From NCBI RefSeq assembly GCF_035918235.1, contig NZ_CP109485.1:8146001-8210000 (forward strand): a DNA stretch of 64,000 bases. Direction: 5' to 3'. Positions 7,563 to 15,204 of the stretch are shown here, in pieces. Positions within the stretch are counted from its first letter, which is position 1. Every line of letters starts with the position of its first letter. Source of the DNA: Streptomyces sp. NBC_01445 (GTDB lineage: Bacteria > Actinomycetota > Actinomycetes > Streptomycetales > Streptomycetaceae). The position numbers were made by a program, and so were the translations under genes. The notes beneath the pieces are model-generated. The model had not been told where the DNA came from, searched no databases, and was given only the letters and a program-made list of their open reading frames with translations.

Positions 7563-9173
7563 TCACCCCTCGGCGGCGACCGCCTGCACCGTACCCACCG
7601 CTTCCACGACGTGGACCGGCTCGGCCGCTTCGACCGGCTCGGGCTCGGGGCTGTCGTCGGCAGGCGTCGTCCGCTGCGGGAGCAGCCCGAGCACCGCCTG
7701 CCGGTGCGCGTCACTCGTCGCGTCGTCGTACGGGTCGGGGGTGGCCGGCACCTGGAGGCGGTGGACGGGCCCCGCGCCGAGGCGCGCGTAGCCCCGTCCG
7801 GCGGGGACGTCCGGGGTGGGCGTCGTGTGGGGCGCGACCCCGAGGACGTCCTCGATCTGGTCGTACGTGGCCGGGCCGAGCACCACGCGCGCGCGTGTGT
7901 GCTGACAGACGGTGTCGGTCAGGGAGTCGAGGCTGTCGAACTGGTCCGCCACGACGACCGTGACGTTGGCCGCGCGCCCGTGCTGCAGGGGGACCTGGAG
8001 CAGGGTCTGCGGGTCCTTGCGCCCGTCGGCCGCGGCCAGATGACCGAGGACGCTGGGCCGGTCGAGCAGGATCCACAGGGGGCGCCGGGTGTCGTCCGGC
8101 GCGGGGTGGCCTGCCTGGCGCGCCCGGTTCGCGGCGATCAGGCGCCGCTCCGTCTCGTGGGCCGCCCATTCCAGGCTGGCCAGCGCGCCGGCGAGCCCGC
8201 ACTCGACGGCCAGGACACCACTGCGTCCGGTGAGGCACGCGTAGTCGCCCGTTCCGTTGCCCTCCACGATGAGGACGTCACCGTGCTGGAGGGCCTGGAG
8301 AGCGATCGAGCGCAGGAGCGAGGTGGTCCCGCTGCCGGGGTGGCCGACGGCGAGGAGGTGCGGCTCGGTGGAGCGCATCCCCGTACGCCAGACGACGGGC
8401 GGTACGTCGCGCCGCTCGTCGCCGTCACCGAGGGGCAGGGTCCGCTGGGTGCCGCTCTCGTCGGTGAAGCCGAGGACCATTTCGCCCGGTGCCGTGACGA
8501 ATCGCTGGGCGGCGATGTCGGTGGGCAGCGGGGGCATGACGGTGACCGTCAGCTGGTTGCCCTCCTCGTCCCACTCGAAGTGGTACTCGCGGCCCCGGCC
8601 CGACTTGGCGTGCAGGAGCTGTTCGATACGGGCGCGGGAGTCGGCCTCACCGTCCGTGAAGTACGCCGGGTAGTGCAGCACGATCCGTGAGACGCGCCCG
8701 TCGTCGTCGAAGTCGTACGACTCGAAGGCCTTCTCCCACTCGCCGCCGTGGGCGAAGAGCGGGTTCGGGTCCTCTGGGACGGAGAAGTACGGGACGAGCG
8801 CCTCGTAGAGCGCGGTGAGCCGCTTGACCTGGGACTCGTCGGGACCGGTCGGCGCCGGCGGGGTCTGGTCCCGGCCCGTCCATGCGGCCGCTGCCATCAG
8901 GGTGATGAGCGCCAGCAGCGGCCCGTACGGAATCAGCACCACGACCAGCACCGAGGCCGCCACCAGGAACAGCAGCGGTCCGCGCCGGTCCTTGGGGGTG
9001 TCGGCCCACTTGTGCCGCCCGGCGGATGCCAGGCGGCCCAGGCCCTTGGTGATCGTGATCAGGGGATGAAGTACGTCGATGGCCCCGTCGGCTGCCGTCC
9101 GTGCCAGTTCCCGGCTCCGGGCGATGGGGGCGCTGCCGTTGCTCAGAATGCGGGGGAGGGGGCGCCGGGCCAC
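7563..9173 (-). CDS. Membrane-anchored FtsK/TraB-like ATPase with altered P-loop
   Basis: A 536-residue protein. After a basic N-terminus come two hydrophobic segments (about residues 66-105). A linker domain precedes a RecA-like domain starting near PHLLAVGHPGSGTTSLLR. The shape recalls FtsK/SpoIIIE or plasmid-transfer ATPases. The P-loop position that should be lysine is threonine (Thr283 in GSGTTS), while a Walker B-like strand (PLWILLDRPS) is kept. I recall close Streptomyces relatives with the same GSGTT, so this looks like a family trait, but I could not check. GTG 9173 has AGGAGA upstream. It lies 37 bases after a small membrane-protein gene, so the two are probably co-transcribed. Confidence 0.75.
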   Translation of the reverse strand: MARRPLPRILSNGSAPIARSRELARTAADGAIDVLHPLITITKGLGRLASAGRHKWADTPKDRRGPLLFLVAASVLVVVLIPYGPLLALITLMAAAAWTGRDQTPPAPTGPDESQVKRLTALYEALVPYFSVPEDPNPLFAHGGEWEKAFESYDFDDDGRVSRIVLHYPAYFTDGEADSRARIEQLLHAKSGRGREYHFEWDEEGNQLTVTVMPPLPTDIAAQRFVTAPGEMVLGFTDESGTQRTLPLGDGDERRDVPPVVWRTGMRSTEPHLLAVGHPGSGTTSLLRSIALQALQHGDVLIVEGNGTGDYACLTGRSGVLAVECGLAGALASLEWAAHETERRLIAANRARQAGHPAPDDTRRPLWILLDRPSVLGHLAAADGRKDPQTLLQVPLQHGRAANVTVVVADQFDSLDSLTDTVCQHTRARVVLGPATYDQIEDVLGVAPHTTPTPDVPAGRGYARLGAGPVHRLQVPATPDPYDDATSDAHRQAVLGLLPQRTTPADDSPEPEPVEAAEPVHVVEAVGTVQAVAAEG

Positions 9174-9210
9174 GTCTGTCTCCTGAAGTTACGTGCGAAG
9201 GGGGAGGGGG

Positions 9211-9405
9211 TCAGAACTTGATCCCGCCGAGCAGGCTGGCAAGGCTCGCGCCCCCGGCCTTGATGCTCGGGGCGATGGCGGTGCCCGCGAGGTAGAACCC
9301 GAAGAGGGCGCAGGTCAGGCCGTGCGAGGGCTTGAGTCCGTCTTTGCGGAAGAAGAGGAAGACGATGATTCCGAGCAGCACCACGCCTGAGATGGACAGG
9401 ATCAT
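9211..9405 (-). CDS. Small membrane protein upstream of the FtsK-like ATPase
   Basis: A 64-residue protein with two hydrophobic segments: MILSISGVVLLGIIVFLFF at the very N-terminus and ALFGFYLAGTAIAPSI further on, separated by a short basic loop RKDGLKPSHG. It ends in a glycine/serine-rich tail. The ATG has AGGAGAACTCAA before it, a good ribosome site. The 37-base gap to the ATPase suggests a functional pair, perhaps a membrane partner of the ATPase. I know of no characterised function. Confidence 0.8.
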   Translation of the reverse strand: MILSISGVVLLGIIVFLFFRKDGLKPSHGLTCALFGFYLAGTAIAPSIKAGGASLASLLGGIKF

Positions 9406-9454
9406 TTGAGTTCTCCTGGTTGATGGGGACAGTCACCATGAGTCCTTCCAGGCT

Positions 9455-9515
9455 CACAGCATGTATCTATACGATAAAAGGTGCAAATGGGTGGAATATT
9501 CTTGATTTCACCCGT
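9455..9515. promoter_or_regulatory. AT-rich divergent control region
   Basis: Around 9460-9515 the sequence is unusually AT-rich for this genome (TGTATCTATACGATAAAAGG, then GGAATATTCTTGATTTCA). It lies between the divergent small membrane gene (minus) and the ankyrin gene (plus). On the minus strand TATAGATA could serve as a -10 element. The exact promoter cannot be fixed by eye. Confidence 0.4.
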
Positions 9516-9687
9516 TCGGCAGGCGTCCCGTGAGCCTCCTGGGCGTGTGCTGTTCGGCCGTCAGGGCTCTTCGTGATCTTTGCCTCGGTCGGCGCTGCTC
9601 ATGTGCTGAACCGGGCAGTACTCTGTCGATTCACTCGTACGGCCGCACGGTCGTAGCACTCCGTATACGCAAAGGCGGTCTGTTTCG

Positions 9688-10080
9688 ATGAGCGAAGTCC
9701 CCGACCCCGAGGTCGTGGAACTGGCTACCAAGATCTTTGATCTTGCGCGCCGGGGTGAGAGCGAACAGCTCGCTGTCTATGTCGACGCCGGCGTATCCCC
9801 GGACCTCACGAACGACCGTGGCGACTCCCTGGTGATGCTCGCCGCCTATCACGGGCACGCCGAGGCGGTCCGCGCGCTGCTCGCCCGCGGCGCCGACGCC
9901 GACCGAGCCAACGACCGGGGCCAGACCCCGCTCGCGGGCGCCGTCTTCAAGGGTGCGGACGACGTGATCCGGGCGCTGCTCGACGGCGGGGCCGACCCGG
10001 CGGCGGGAACTCCGTCGGCGGTCGACACGGCCCGCATGTTCGGCAAGGCGGAGCTTCTGGAGCTCTTCGGCACTTCCTGA
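9688..10080 (+). CDS. Ankyrin repeat protein
   Basis: A 130-residue protein made almost entirely of ankyrin repeats. After a helical N-terminus (VVELATKIFDLARRGESEQL) there are repeat units beginning GVSPDLTNDRGDSLVMLAAYHGHAEAV and GADADRANDRGQTPLAGAVFKGADDVI, then a degenerate unit starting GADPAAGTPSAVDTARM. Such proteins mediate protein-protein contacts; the partner is unknown. It has no signal peptide. It is divergent from the small membrane protein/ATPase pair and followed by two mini-ORFs and a HEAT-like gene on the same strand. Confidence 0.92.
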   Translation: MSEVPDPEVVELATKIFDLARRGESEQLAVYVDAGVSPDLTNDRGDSLVMLAAYHGHAEAVRALLARGADADRANDRGQTPLAGAVFKGADDVIRALLDGGADPAAGTPSAVDTARMFGKAELLELFGTS

Positions 10081-10118
10081 GACACCGCTTTTGACCAGGC
10101 AGAACGGGGGAGCAGGAA

Positions 10119-10214
10119 ATGTGGTCGCGGCGAGAAGAACCGCTGGGTCATCATGACGACGTGATTCACGGACGCGACGGCGGGGCAGATGGTGCCACAC
10201 CGCGTGGGCCGTGA
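10119..10214 (+). CDS. Candidate 31-residue small protein
   Basis: A short ORF beginning ATGTGGTCGCGGCG with GGGGGAG about 6 bases upstream, a good ribosome site. The peptide starts MWSRREEPLGHHDDVIHGR and is hydrophilic, with no membrane segment. It lies 38 bases after the ankyrin gene and could be translated from the same transcript. Its reality rests on the ribosome site and position only; conservation was not checked. Confidence 0.4.
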   Translation: MWSRREEPLGHHDDVIHGRDGGADGATPRGP

Positions 10215-10216
10215 AC

Positions 10217-10231
10217 GGTCCGATTCGGACC
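10217..10231. promoter_or_regulatory. 15-bp palindrome before a mini-ORF
   Basis: GGTCCGA-T-TCGGACC is a perfect inverted repeat placed between the two mini-ORFs, 21 bases before the start of the second. It could be an operator or a short hairpin in the leader of the HEAT-like gene. Confidence 0.45.
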
Positions 10232-10252
10232 ACAGACGAGAGGCAGAGGAAG

Positions 10253-10312
10253 ATGGTCTACAGCAAGCAAGAGACGGCGGGCGCCCCGCAGTGTTGTCGC
10301 GTGGCCAGGTAG
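10253..10312 (+). CDS. Candidate 19-residue Cys-Cys leader peptide
   Basis: The ORF MVYSKQETAGAPQCCRVAR has the strong site AGAGGCAGAGGAAG immediately before its ATG and ends 46 bases before the HEAT-like gene. Two adjacent cysteine codons near the end recall actinobacterial Cys-rich leader peptides that couple translation to cysteine supply. The downstream gene is not an obvious sulfur gene, so that parallel is speculative. Confidence 0.4.
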   Translation: MVYSKQETAGAPQCCRVAR

Positions 10313-10358
10313 TGCAGTTCCCCCGGTTGCGTCGACGCTTGATGTGAGGCTGTTTCCC

Positions 10359-11777
10359 ATGTTCGATCCGGTCATAGCGCCCAGCGGTACGCTGCTCGGC
10401 CTGCTGCAGAGGGGCCGCGGCGACGGCACCCTGCACGCGTTGACGGCGCCGCGCGCCGAAGCGCTCGCGGCTCTGAACCACTGTGTGCTGAGCGACCCCC
10501 GCCACGACTGGCAGGTGGAGAACCGCTCGCTCTACTACGCCCGTCTCTACCTCGACCTCCACGGAGAGCTGGGGGAGATCGAGCGTCACCTCTTCGACCC
10601 CGACGACGTCCTCAATACGGACGAGTCACGCACGGGCCTCGCGCTCGCGGTCCTCGGCCACCTCGCCTCGTACGGCAGGCGCGACGCCCTGGAGCTGCTG
10701 CGCCGCTACGCCGCCTTCGGGGCCAGCTGGGCCTGGGCGCTCGACGAGCTGGCCCTGCGCGACGACGACGCGGGGCTGCGCGTGCTCGCCGCCCCCATCC
10801 TCGACAGATTCCCCGAGGACCCCGAGGGCGACGCCGAACTCGCCGCCGCCGTGCGCGACGCCTATGAACCGCGCCCCTGGCGGCTGTGGGCCGACGACCC
10901 CAGGGAAGCCATCGGCGCCCGCGTGCGCGCCGCCCAGGAACGCGGCTCCTTCGACCAGTGGCAGCGCCAGATGCGCCCCGCCGGGCCACGCCCCGGCTGG
11001 AGCGTGCGGGCCGTCTTCGACTGGGCCCAGGAAGGCCTCGAACGCGGAGCCGTCCTGTACGTGCCCGCCGCGCGCTGCCTGACCGCCGTCGCCGGACCCG
11101 ACGACAGGGCCGAGATCGTCCAGGCCGCGCTCACCGGGCACGACGGCGCCCGCAGCACGGCCCTGCGCTATCTCGCCGACAACCATGATCCCGACGTACT
11201 CGATCTGATCGAGGCCGCCGTGGAGAGCCCCTCGCACGCCGTGGTGGACGCCGCCCTCGACGCCTTCGAACGCATGCGGACGGTCGCCTCCCTGGAGCGC
11301 GCCCGCCGCTGGGCACCCAGGCCCGACGCCCTCGGTGCCGCCGCGGGACGCATGCTCGCCTGCCGCGGCGGAGCCCAGGACACCGAACCGGTCCTGGCCG
11401 CACTGCGCGAGGCGGTGCGCGGCGAAGGCGCCGACGCACCGACCTTGTGGCCCCTGGTCGACGGGGCGGGACGCCTCGGCATCGCCAGCGCCGCCCCCGT
11501 TCTGCGCCACGTCTACAGAGAGACCGCCTCGTCCCACCTGCGCGGCCACGCCGCCAGGGCCCTCGCCGCCACCGACCCCTCCTTCGCCGCAGGATTCGCC
11601 GTCGAATGCCTGTGGGACTGCGAGGAATCCACCCGCGAAGTCGCCGCGCGCCACGCGGAGACAGGCGACGCGCGCGTCGTGGACCAGCTCAGAAGACTCG
11701 CCGCCGACCCGGCCGAGGAGGCCGAGGTACAGACCGCGGTGCGCAGCAGAATAGGCCCGGACGCGACGGCTTTGTGA
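10359..11777 (+). CDS. HEAT-like alpha-helical repeat protein
   Basis: A 472-residue, almost all-helical protein with no signal peptide. The second half has recurring units such as RSTALRYLADNHDPDVLDLIEAA and HLRGHAARALAATDPSFAAGFA, typical of HEAT/PBS-lyase-type repeats used as scaffolds. The first half (YYARLYLDLHGELGEIERHLFDPDDV, then AVLGHLASYGRRDALELLRRY) is similarly helical. No catalytic motif is visible. The ATG at 10359 is preferred over a GTG 15 bases upstream because GTGAGG lies 9 bases before it. A strong hairpin follows the stop directly. Confidence 0.75.
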   Translation: MFDPVIAPSGTLLGLLQRGRGDGTLHALTAPRAEALAALNHCVLSDPRHDWQVENRSLYYARLYLDLHGELGEIERHLFDPDDVLNTDESRTGLALAVLGHLASYGRRDALELLRRYAAFGASWAWALDELALRDDDAGLRVLAAPILDRFPEDPEGDAELAAAVRDAYEPRPWRLWADDPREAIGARVRAAQERGSFDQWQRQMRPAGPRPGWSVRAVFDWAQEGLERGAVLYVPAARCLTAVAGPDDRAEIVQAALTGHDGARSTALRYLADNHDPDVLDLIEAAVESPSHAVVDAALDAFERMRTVASLERARRWAPRPDALGAAAGRMLACRGGAQDTEPVLAALREAVRGEGADAPTLWPLVDGAGRLGIASAAPVLRHVYRETASSHLRGHAARALAATDPSFAAGFAVECLWDCEESTREVAARHAETGDARVVDQLRRLAADPAEEAEVQTAVRSRIGPDATAL

Positions 11778-11778
11778 C

Positions 11779-11829
11779 CGACGGCTTTCCGGGAGGCAAC
11801 GCTCGATGGACGCTGCCTCCCGGCCGTCG
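11779..11829 (+). terminator. Long hairpin after the HEAT-like gene
   Basis: Outer arms CGACGG (11779-11784) and CCGTCG (11824-11829) and inner arms CCGGGAGGCA (11789-11798) and TGCCTCCCGG (11814-11823) are perfect complements with a 4-base bulge on the left. This is a strong rho-independent-type structure starting 2 bases after the stop. Confidence 0.85.
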
Positions 11830-11917
11830 GCGAGCGAGGGCCAACGCTCATGGGACGTTCCTCGCCAGGAAAGATCCACGTTGACGTGCCCACGCTCGAC
11901 GCGACGACAACACCGGT

Positions 11918-13042
11918 ATGCGTGTCGTCATCGTCACCGAGTCCTTTCCCCCCGACATCAACGGTGTGGCTCACTGCGCCCTGCAGACCGCCCGGCACCT
12001 CGCCGCGCGCGGTCACGACCCCCTCGTCATCGCCCCGGCCACCGCGCCGGGCCCTGACACCGACACCGATGCCCCCTGCCCCGTCGTACGGGTGCCCTCT
12101 CTGCCGCTGCCGGGCTACCCGCAGGTCCGGGTGGCGCTGCCGAGCCGCCGGGTCGCGGCGGCCGTGGCCGCGCACGGCGCCGAACTCGTCCATCTGGCCA
12201 GCCCGTTCATCCTCGGCGTGCGCGGTATGGCCGCCGCCTCACGGCTGCGGATCCCCGCCGTCGCCGTCTACCAGACCGACCTCGCCGGTTACGCGCGTAC
12301 GTACATGGGGGCAGGAGAGGCCACCGCGTGGCGGCGGATCCGCAGCGTCCACGGTGCCGCCGACCGCACACTCGCCCCGTCCAGCGCCGCCGTGCACGAC
12401 CTGGAGGTGCACGGGGTGCCCCGCGTGCGGCTCTGGCCGCGAGGGGTGGACACCGTCCGCTTCCGGCCCGACCTGCGTGACGAAGCCCTGCGGCGCGAAC
12501 TCGCGCCCAACGGCGAGCTGATCGTCGGCTACGTGGGCCGGCTCGCCCCCGAGAAGCAGGTCGACCTGCTGGCCGGCGCGTGCGCCCTCGACGGCGTGCG
12601 CGTGGTCGTCGTCGGCGACGGCCCCAGCGAGCCCGGCCTGCGCGAGGCGCTCCCCGGCGCCGTCTTCCTCGGCCGCCGCACCGGCGCCGAACTCGCCCGC
12701 ATCTTCGCCTCGTTGGACATCTTCGCCCACACGGGCCCCTACGAGACGTTCTGCCAGACCGTGCAGGAGGCCATGGCCAGCGGCGTACCGGTGATCGCGC
12801 CCGCCGCCGGAGGGCCGCTGGACCTCGTCGCGCACAGCCGGACCGGGCTCCTCGTCGCACCCGGCGACCCGGCCGCCGTCCGCGACGCCGTCTGGTCGCT
12901 CGCCGCTGACCCGCTGCGTCGCCTCGCCTACGGGGCGGCCGGCCGCAGCGCGGTCGAAGGGCGGACCTGGGCGGCCGTCGGGGACCAACTCGTCGGCCAC
13001 TACGAAGAGGTCCTCGACGCGCGGACGGCGGTGGCGGCATGA
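11918..13042 (+). CDS. GT4 glycosyltransferase, mannosyltransferase-like
   Basis: A GT4/GT-B glycosyltransferase of 374 residues. The N-terminus MRVVIVTESFPPDINGVA carries the glycine-containing acceptor-side loop. The C-terminal domain contains LIVGYVGRLAPEKQVDLL and VVVVGDGP, with the EX7E-type motif in GPYETFCQTVQEAMASGVPV. It most resembles GDP-mannose-dependent alpha-mannosyltransferases such as MgtA/PimB-type enzymes acting on glycolipids at the inner membrane face. The exact acceptor is an inference. Its stop overlaps the next glycosyltransferase by 4 bases. Confidence 0.85.
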   Translation: MRVVIVTESFPPDINGVAHCALQTARHLAARGHDPLVIAPATAPGPDTDTDAPCPVVRVPSLPLPGYPQVRVALPSRRVAAAVAAHGAELVHLASPFILGVRGMAAASRLRIPAVAVYQTDLAGYARTYMGAGEATAWRRIRSVHGAADRTLAPSSAAVHDLEVHGVPRVRLWPRGVDTVRFRPDLRDEALRRELAPNGELIVGYVGRLAPEKQVDLLAGACALDGVRVVVVGDGPSEPGLREALPGAVFLGRRTGAELARIFASLDIFAHTGPYETFCQTVQEAMASGVPVIAPAAGGPLDLVAHSRTGLLVAPGDPAAVRDAVWSLAADPLRRLAYGAAGRSAVEGRTWAAVGDQLVGHYEEVLDARTAVAA

Positions 13043-14256
13043 GCGGGCTGCGGATCGTACGCCTCGCCAACTTCGTCGCGCCCTCCTCGGGCGGACTGCG
13101 CACCGCCCTGCGGGAGTTGGGGGTCGGCTACCGCGCCGCCGGGCACGAGCCCGTACTGATCGTTCCGGGGGAGCGGGCCGGCGAGCACGACAGCACGCAG
13201 GGCCGCGTCATCAGGCTGCCGGGGACGCTGCTTCCCGGCACTGGCGGCTACCGCGTCCTCACCGACCGGCGGCGCGTGACCGAACTGCTCGAACGCCTCG
13301 CCCCCGACCGGATCGAGGTGTCCGACCGCACGACGCTGAGGTGGACGGGGGAGTGGGCGCGGCGCGCCCGGGTGCCCGCCGTGATGGTGTCCCACGAGAC
13401 GGCCGACGGGGTCCTGCGGACCTGGGGCCTTCCCGAGAAAGTCGCCCTGCGCGCCGCCGACGCGCTCAACTCCCGCACCGCGCACGCCTACGCGCGCGTG
13501 GTGTGCACGACCGAGTACGCCGAACGCGAGTTCATCCGCATCGGGGCGCGCAACGTCGTACGCGCCCCGCTCGGCGTCGATCTGGAGCGGTGCCATCCGA
13601 GCCTGCGGGACCCGGCCGTGCGGGAGCGGTACGCGCGGGTGGGCGAGGTGCTGCTCGTCATGTGCTCGCGTCTCTCCGTGGAGAAGCGGCCCGGCACCGC
13701 TCTCGACGCACTGGCCGCGCTCCGTCGCCGCGGGACGCAGGCGGTGCTCGTCGTCGCCGGGGACGGGCCGTTGCGGGCCCGGCTCGAACAGCAGGCGCGC
13801 GCACGGAGGTTGCCGGTGACGTTCCTCGGGCACGTGGCCGACCGCGGGCATCTCGCGGCGTTGCAGGCCGCCGCCGACGTGTGTCTGGCGCCGGGTCCCG
13901 CGGAGACGTTCGGGCTCGCCGCGCTCGAGGCCATGGCCTGTGGCACTCCCGTCGTCGCCAGCGCGTCGTCGGCGCTGCCCGAGGTCGTGGGCCCCGCCGG
14001 GGGAGTCGCGCAGGACACCGGCGAGGCCTTCGCCGTCGCGGTCGACGAGCTCGTCGCGCGGCCCAGGGACGAACGCCGGGAGGCGGCACGCGCGCGTGCG
14101 GAGTGCTTCGGGTGGGGGGCCGCGGTGGACGCCTTCCTGCAGGCGCATGACGCGGTACGGGTGACGGCCGACGCGCCGCGCCAGGCGACCGCCGACGTGT
14201 CTCTCCTGGGGACGGCCGACGTCCCTGTACGGGTGACCGGGTGGGATGCCGTATGA
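13039..14256 (+). CDS. Second GT4 glycosyltransferase
   Basis: A 405-residue GT4 enzyme starting MSGLRIVRLANFVAPSSGGLRTAL, with VLLVMCSRLSVEKRPGTALDAL, VLVVAGDGPLRARL and AETFGLAALEAMACGTPVVAS in the nucleotide-sugar domain. The start overlaps the end of the first GT4 gene (ATGA) and its own stop overlaps the SGNH hydrolase start, so the three genes form one coupled operon. The last 40 residues, with repeating TADAPRQATADVSLLGTADV, look low-complexity. The likely role is sequential mannosylation or glycosylation of one lipid or polymer. Confidence 0.85.
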   Translation: MSGLRIVRLANFVAPSSGGLRTALRELGVGYRAAGHEPVLIVPGERAGEHDSTQGRVIRLPGTLLPGTGGYRVLTDRRRVTELLERLAPDRIEVSDRTTLRWTGEWARRARVPAVMVSHETADGVLRTWGLPEKVALRAADALNSRTAHAYARVVCTTEYAEREFIRIGARNVVRAPLGVDLERCHPSLRDPAVRERYARVGEVLLVMCSRLSVEKRPGTALDALAALRRRGTQAVLVVAGDGPLRARLEQQARARRLPVTFLGHVADRGHLAALQAAADVCLAPGPAETFGLAALEAMACGTPVVASASSALPEVVGPAGGVAQDTGEAFAVAVDELVARPRDERREAARARAECFGWGAAVDAFLQAHDAVRVTADAPRQATADVSLLGTADVPVRVTGWDAV

Positions 14257-15110
14257 GCGCGGTCCTGCGGTTCGTCGCCCTCGGTGACTCCCTCACCGAA
14301 GGGCTCGGCGACCCGGTCGGCGACGGCTGGCGCGGCTGGGCCGTGCTGCTCTCCGCCGGGCTTGCCCCGGACGGCATGCCCGTGGAGTTCCACAACTTCG
14401 CGGCGAGCGGCGCCCAGACGCATGACGTCCTTGCCCGCCAGATGCCGGAGGCGCTCGCTCTGCGGCCCGACATCGCCTCCGTCCTGGTCGGCGTGAACGA
14501 CACCCTGCGCCGCACGTTCGACATCCACGCCGTGGCCGCCCGCCTGGACCATGTGTACGCGGCGTTCACGGAGCAGGGCGCGGTCCTGCTCACGGCGTGT
14601 CTGCCCGACCCCGGCACCATGCTGGGGCTGCCCGGTCTGCTCGGCCGCCCTCTCGCGAGGCGCCAGCAGGCGGTGAACTCGGTCGTCCACGCTCTGTCCG
14701 AGCGCTACGGCGCCGTGCATCTACACGCGGCCGAGGGGGCATGGGTCGCCGACCGCGCCATGTGGAGCGCGGACCGGCTGCACCCCGGCGAACGGGGGCA
14801 CCGGATGCTCGCCGCGCGGTTCCACGCCCTGCTCGAGGCCGACGGGCTCGCCCAGGGCACGTCGCCGTCGCAGCAGCCCGAACGGCCCGCGCCCACGCGC
14901 TCGGCGAGCCTGTTGTGGCTCGCCACGGCGGGCACGGGCTGGGTCGCACGGCGGTGCACCGACCTGCTCCCCCAGCTCCTCACCCTCGCCGCGGACGAAC
15001 TGCGCCACCGGGCCCGCGGCACCAGTGCCCGCCTCGACCTGCGGGCGTCCAGCTCGGTGGTCTCGGCACTCGCGGCGCTGGCGGCCGTGGAACAGGCGGA
15101 CGCGGCGTGA
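14253..15110 (+). CDS. SGNH/GDSL-family esterase or lipase
   Basis: A 285-residue hydrolase of the SGNH clan. FVALGDSLTEGLGDP carries the nucleophile serine (block I), VLVGVNDTLRR the block III asparagine, and ADRLHPGERGHR the catalytic Asp-x-x-His (block V). There is no clear signal peptide, so it probably works in the cytoplasm. The final 90 residues form a helical extension beyond the usual domain. It is coupled by ATGA to two glycosyltransferase genes, which suggests it removes an acyl or acetyl group from a glycosylated lipid or sugar. Confidence 0.87.
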   Translation: MSAVLRFVALGDSLTEGLGDPVGDGWRGWAVLLSAGLAPDGMPVEFHNFAASGAQTHDVLARQMPEALALRPDIASVLVGVNDTLRRTFDIHAVAARLDHVYAAFTEQGAVLLTACLPDPGTMLGLPGLLGRPLARRQQAVNSVVHALSERYGAVHLHAAEGAWVADRAMWSADRLHPGERGHRMLAARFHALLEADGLAQGTSPSQQPERPAPTRSASLLWLATAGTGWVARRCTDLLPQLLTLAADELRHRARGTSARLDLRASSSVVSALAALAAVEQADAA

Positions 15111-15153
15111 GGGGCGGACGGCGGGTGAGGTGACGTGGTGAAGGGCGCGCCCG

Positions 15154-15172
15154 GCCACCGTACGACGGTGGC
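15154..15172. terminator. Hairpin between convergent SGNH and pxpC genes
   Basis: GCCACCGT (15154-15161) pairs with ACGGTGGC (15165-15172) around a 3-base loop. It lies about 45 bases after the hydrolase stop and 33 bases after the pxpC stop on the other strand, so it may serve both. Confidence 0.65.
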
Positions 15173-15204
15173 CCGGTGGCCGGCGGTCGCTTTGAGGTCT
15201 CCCG

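Noticed and set aside
5945..7714. Long minus-strand extension of yczE
   Set aside because: Lies antisense to the MocR regulator; a TTG with a good ribosome site at 5944 gives the normal YczE length.
9438..9533. 31-codon plus-strand ORF in the AT-rich region
   Set aside because: Weak ribosome site and it runs through the presumed promoter of the minus-strand gene; no other support.
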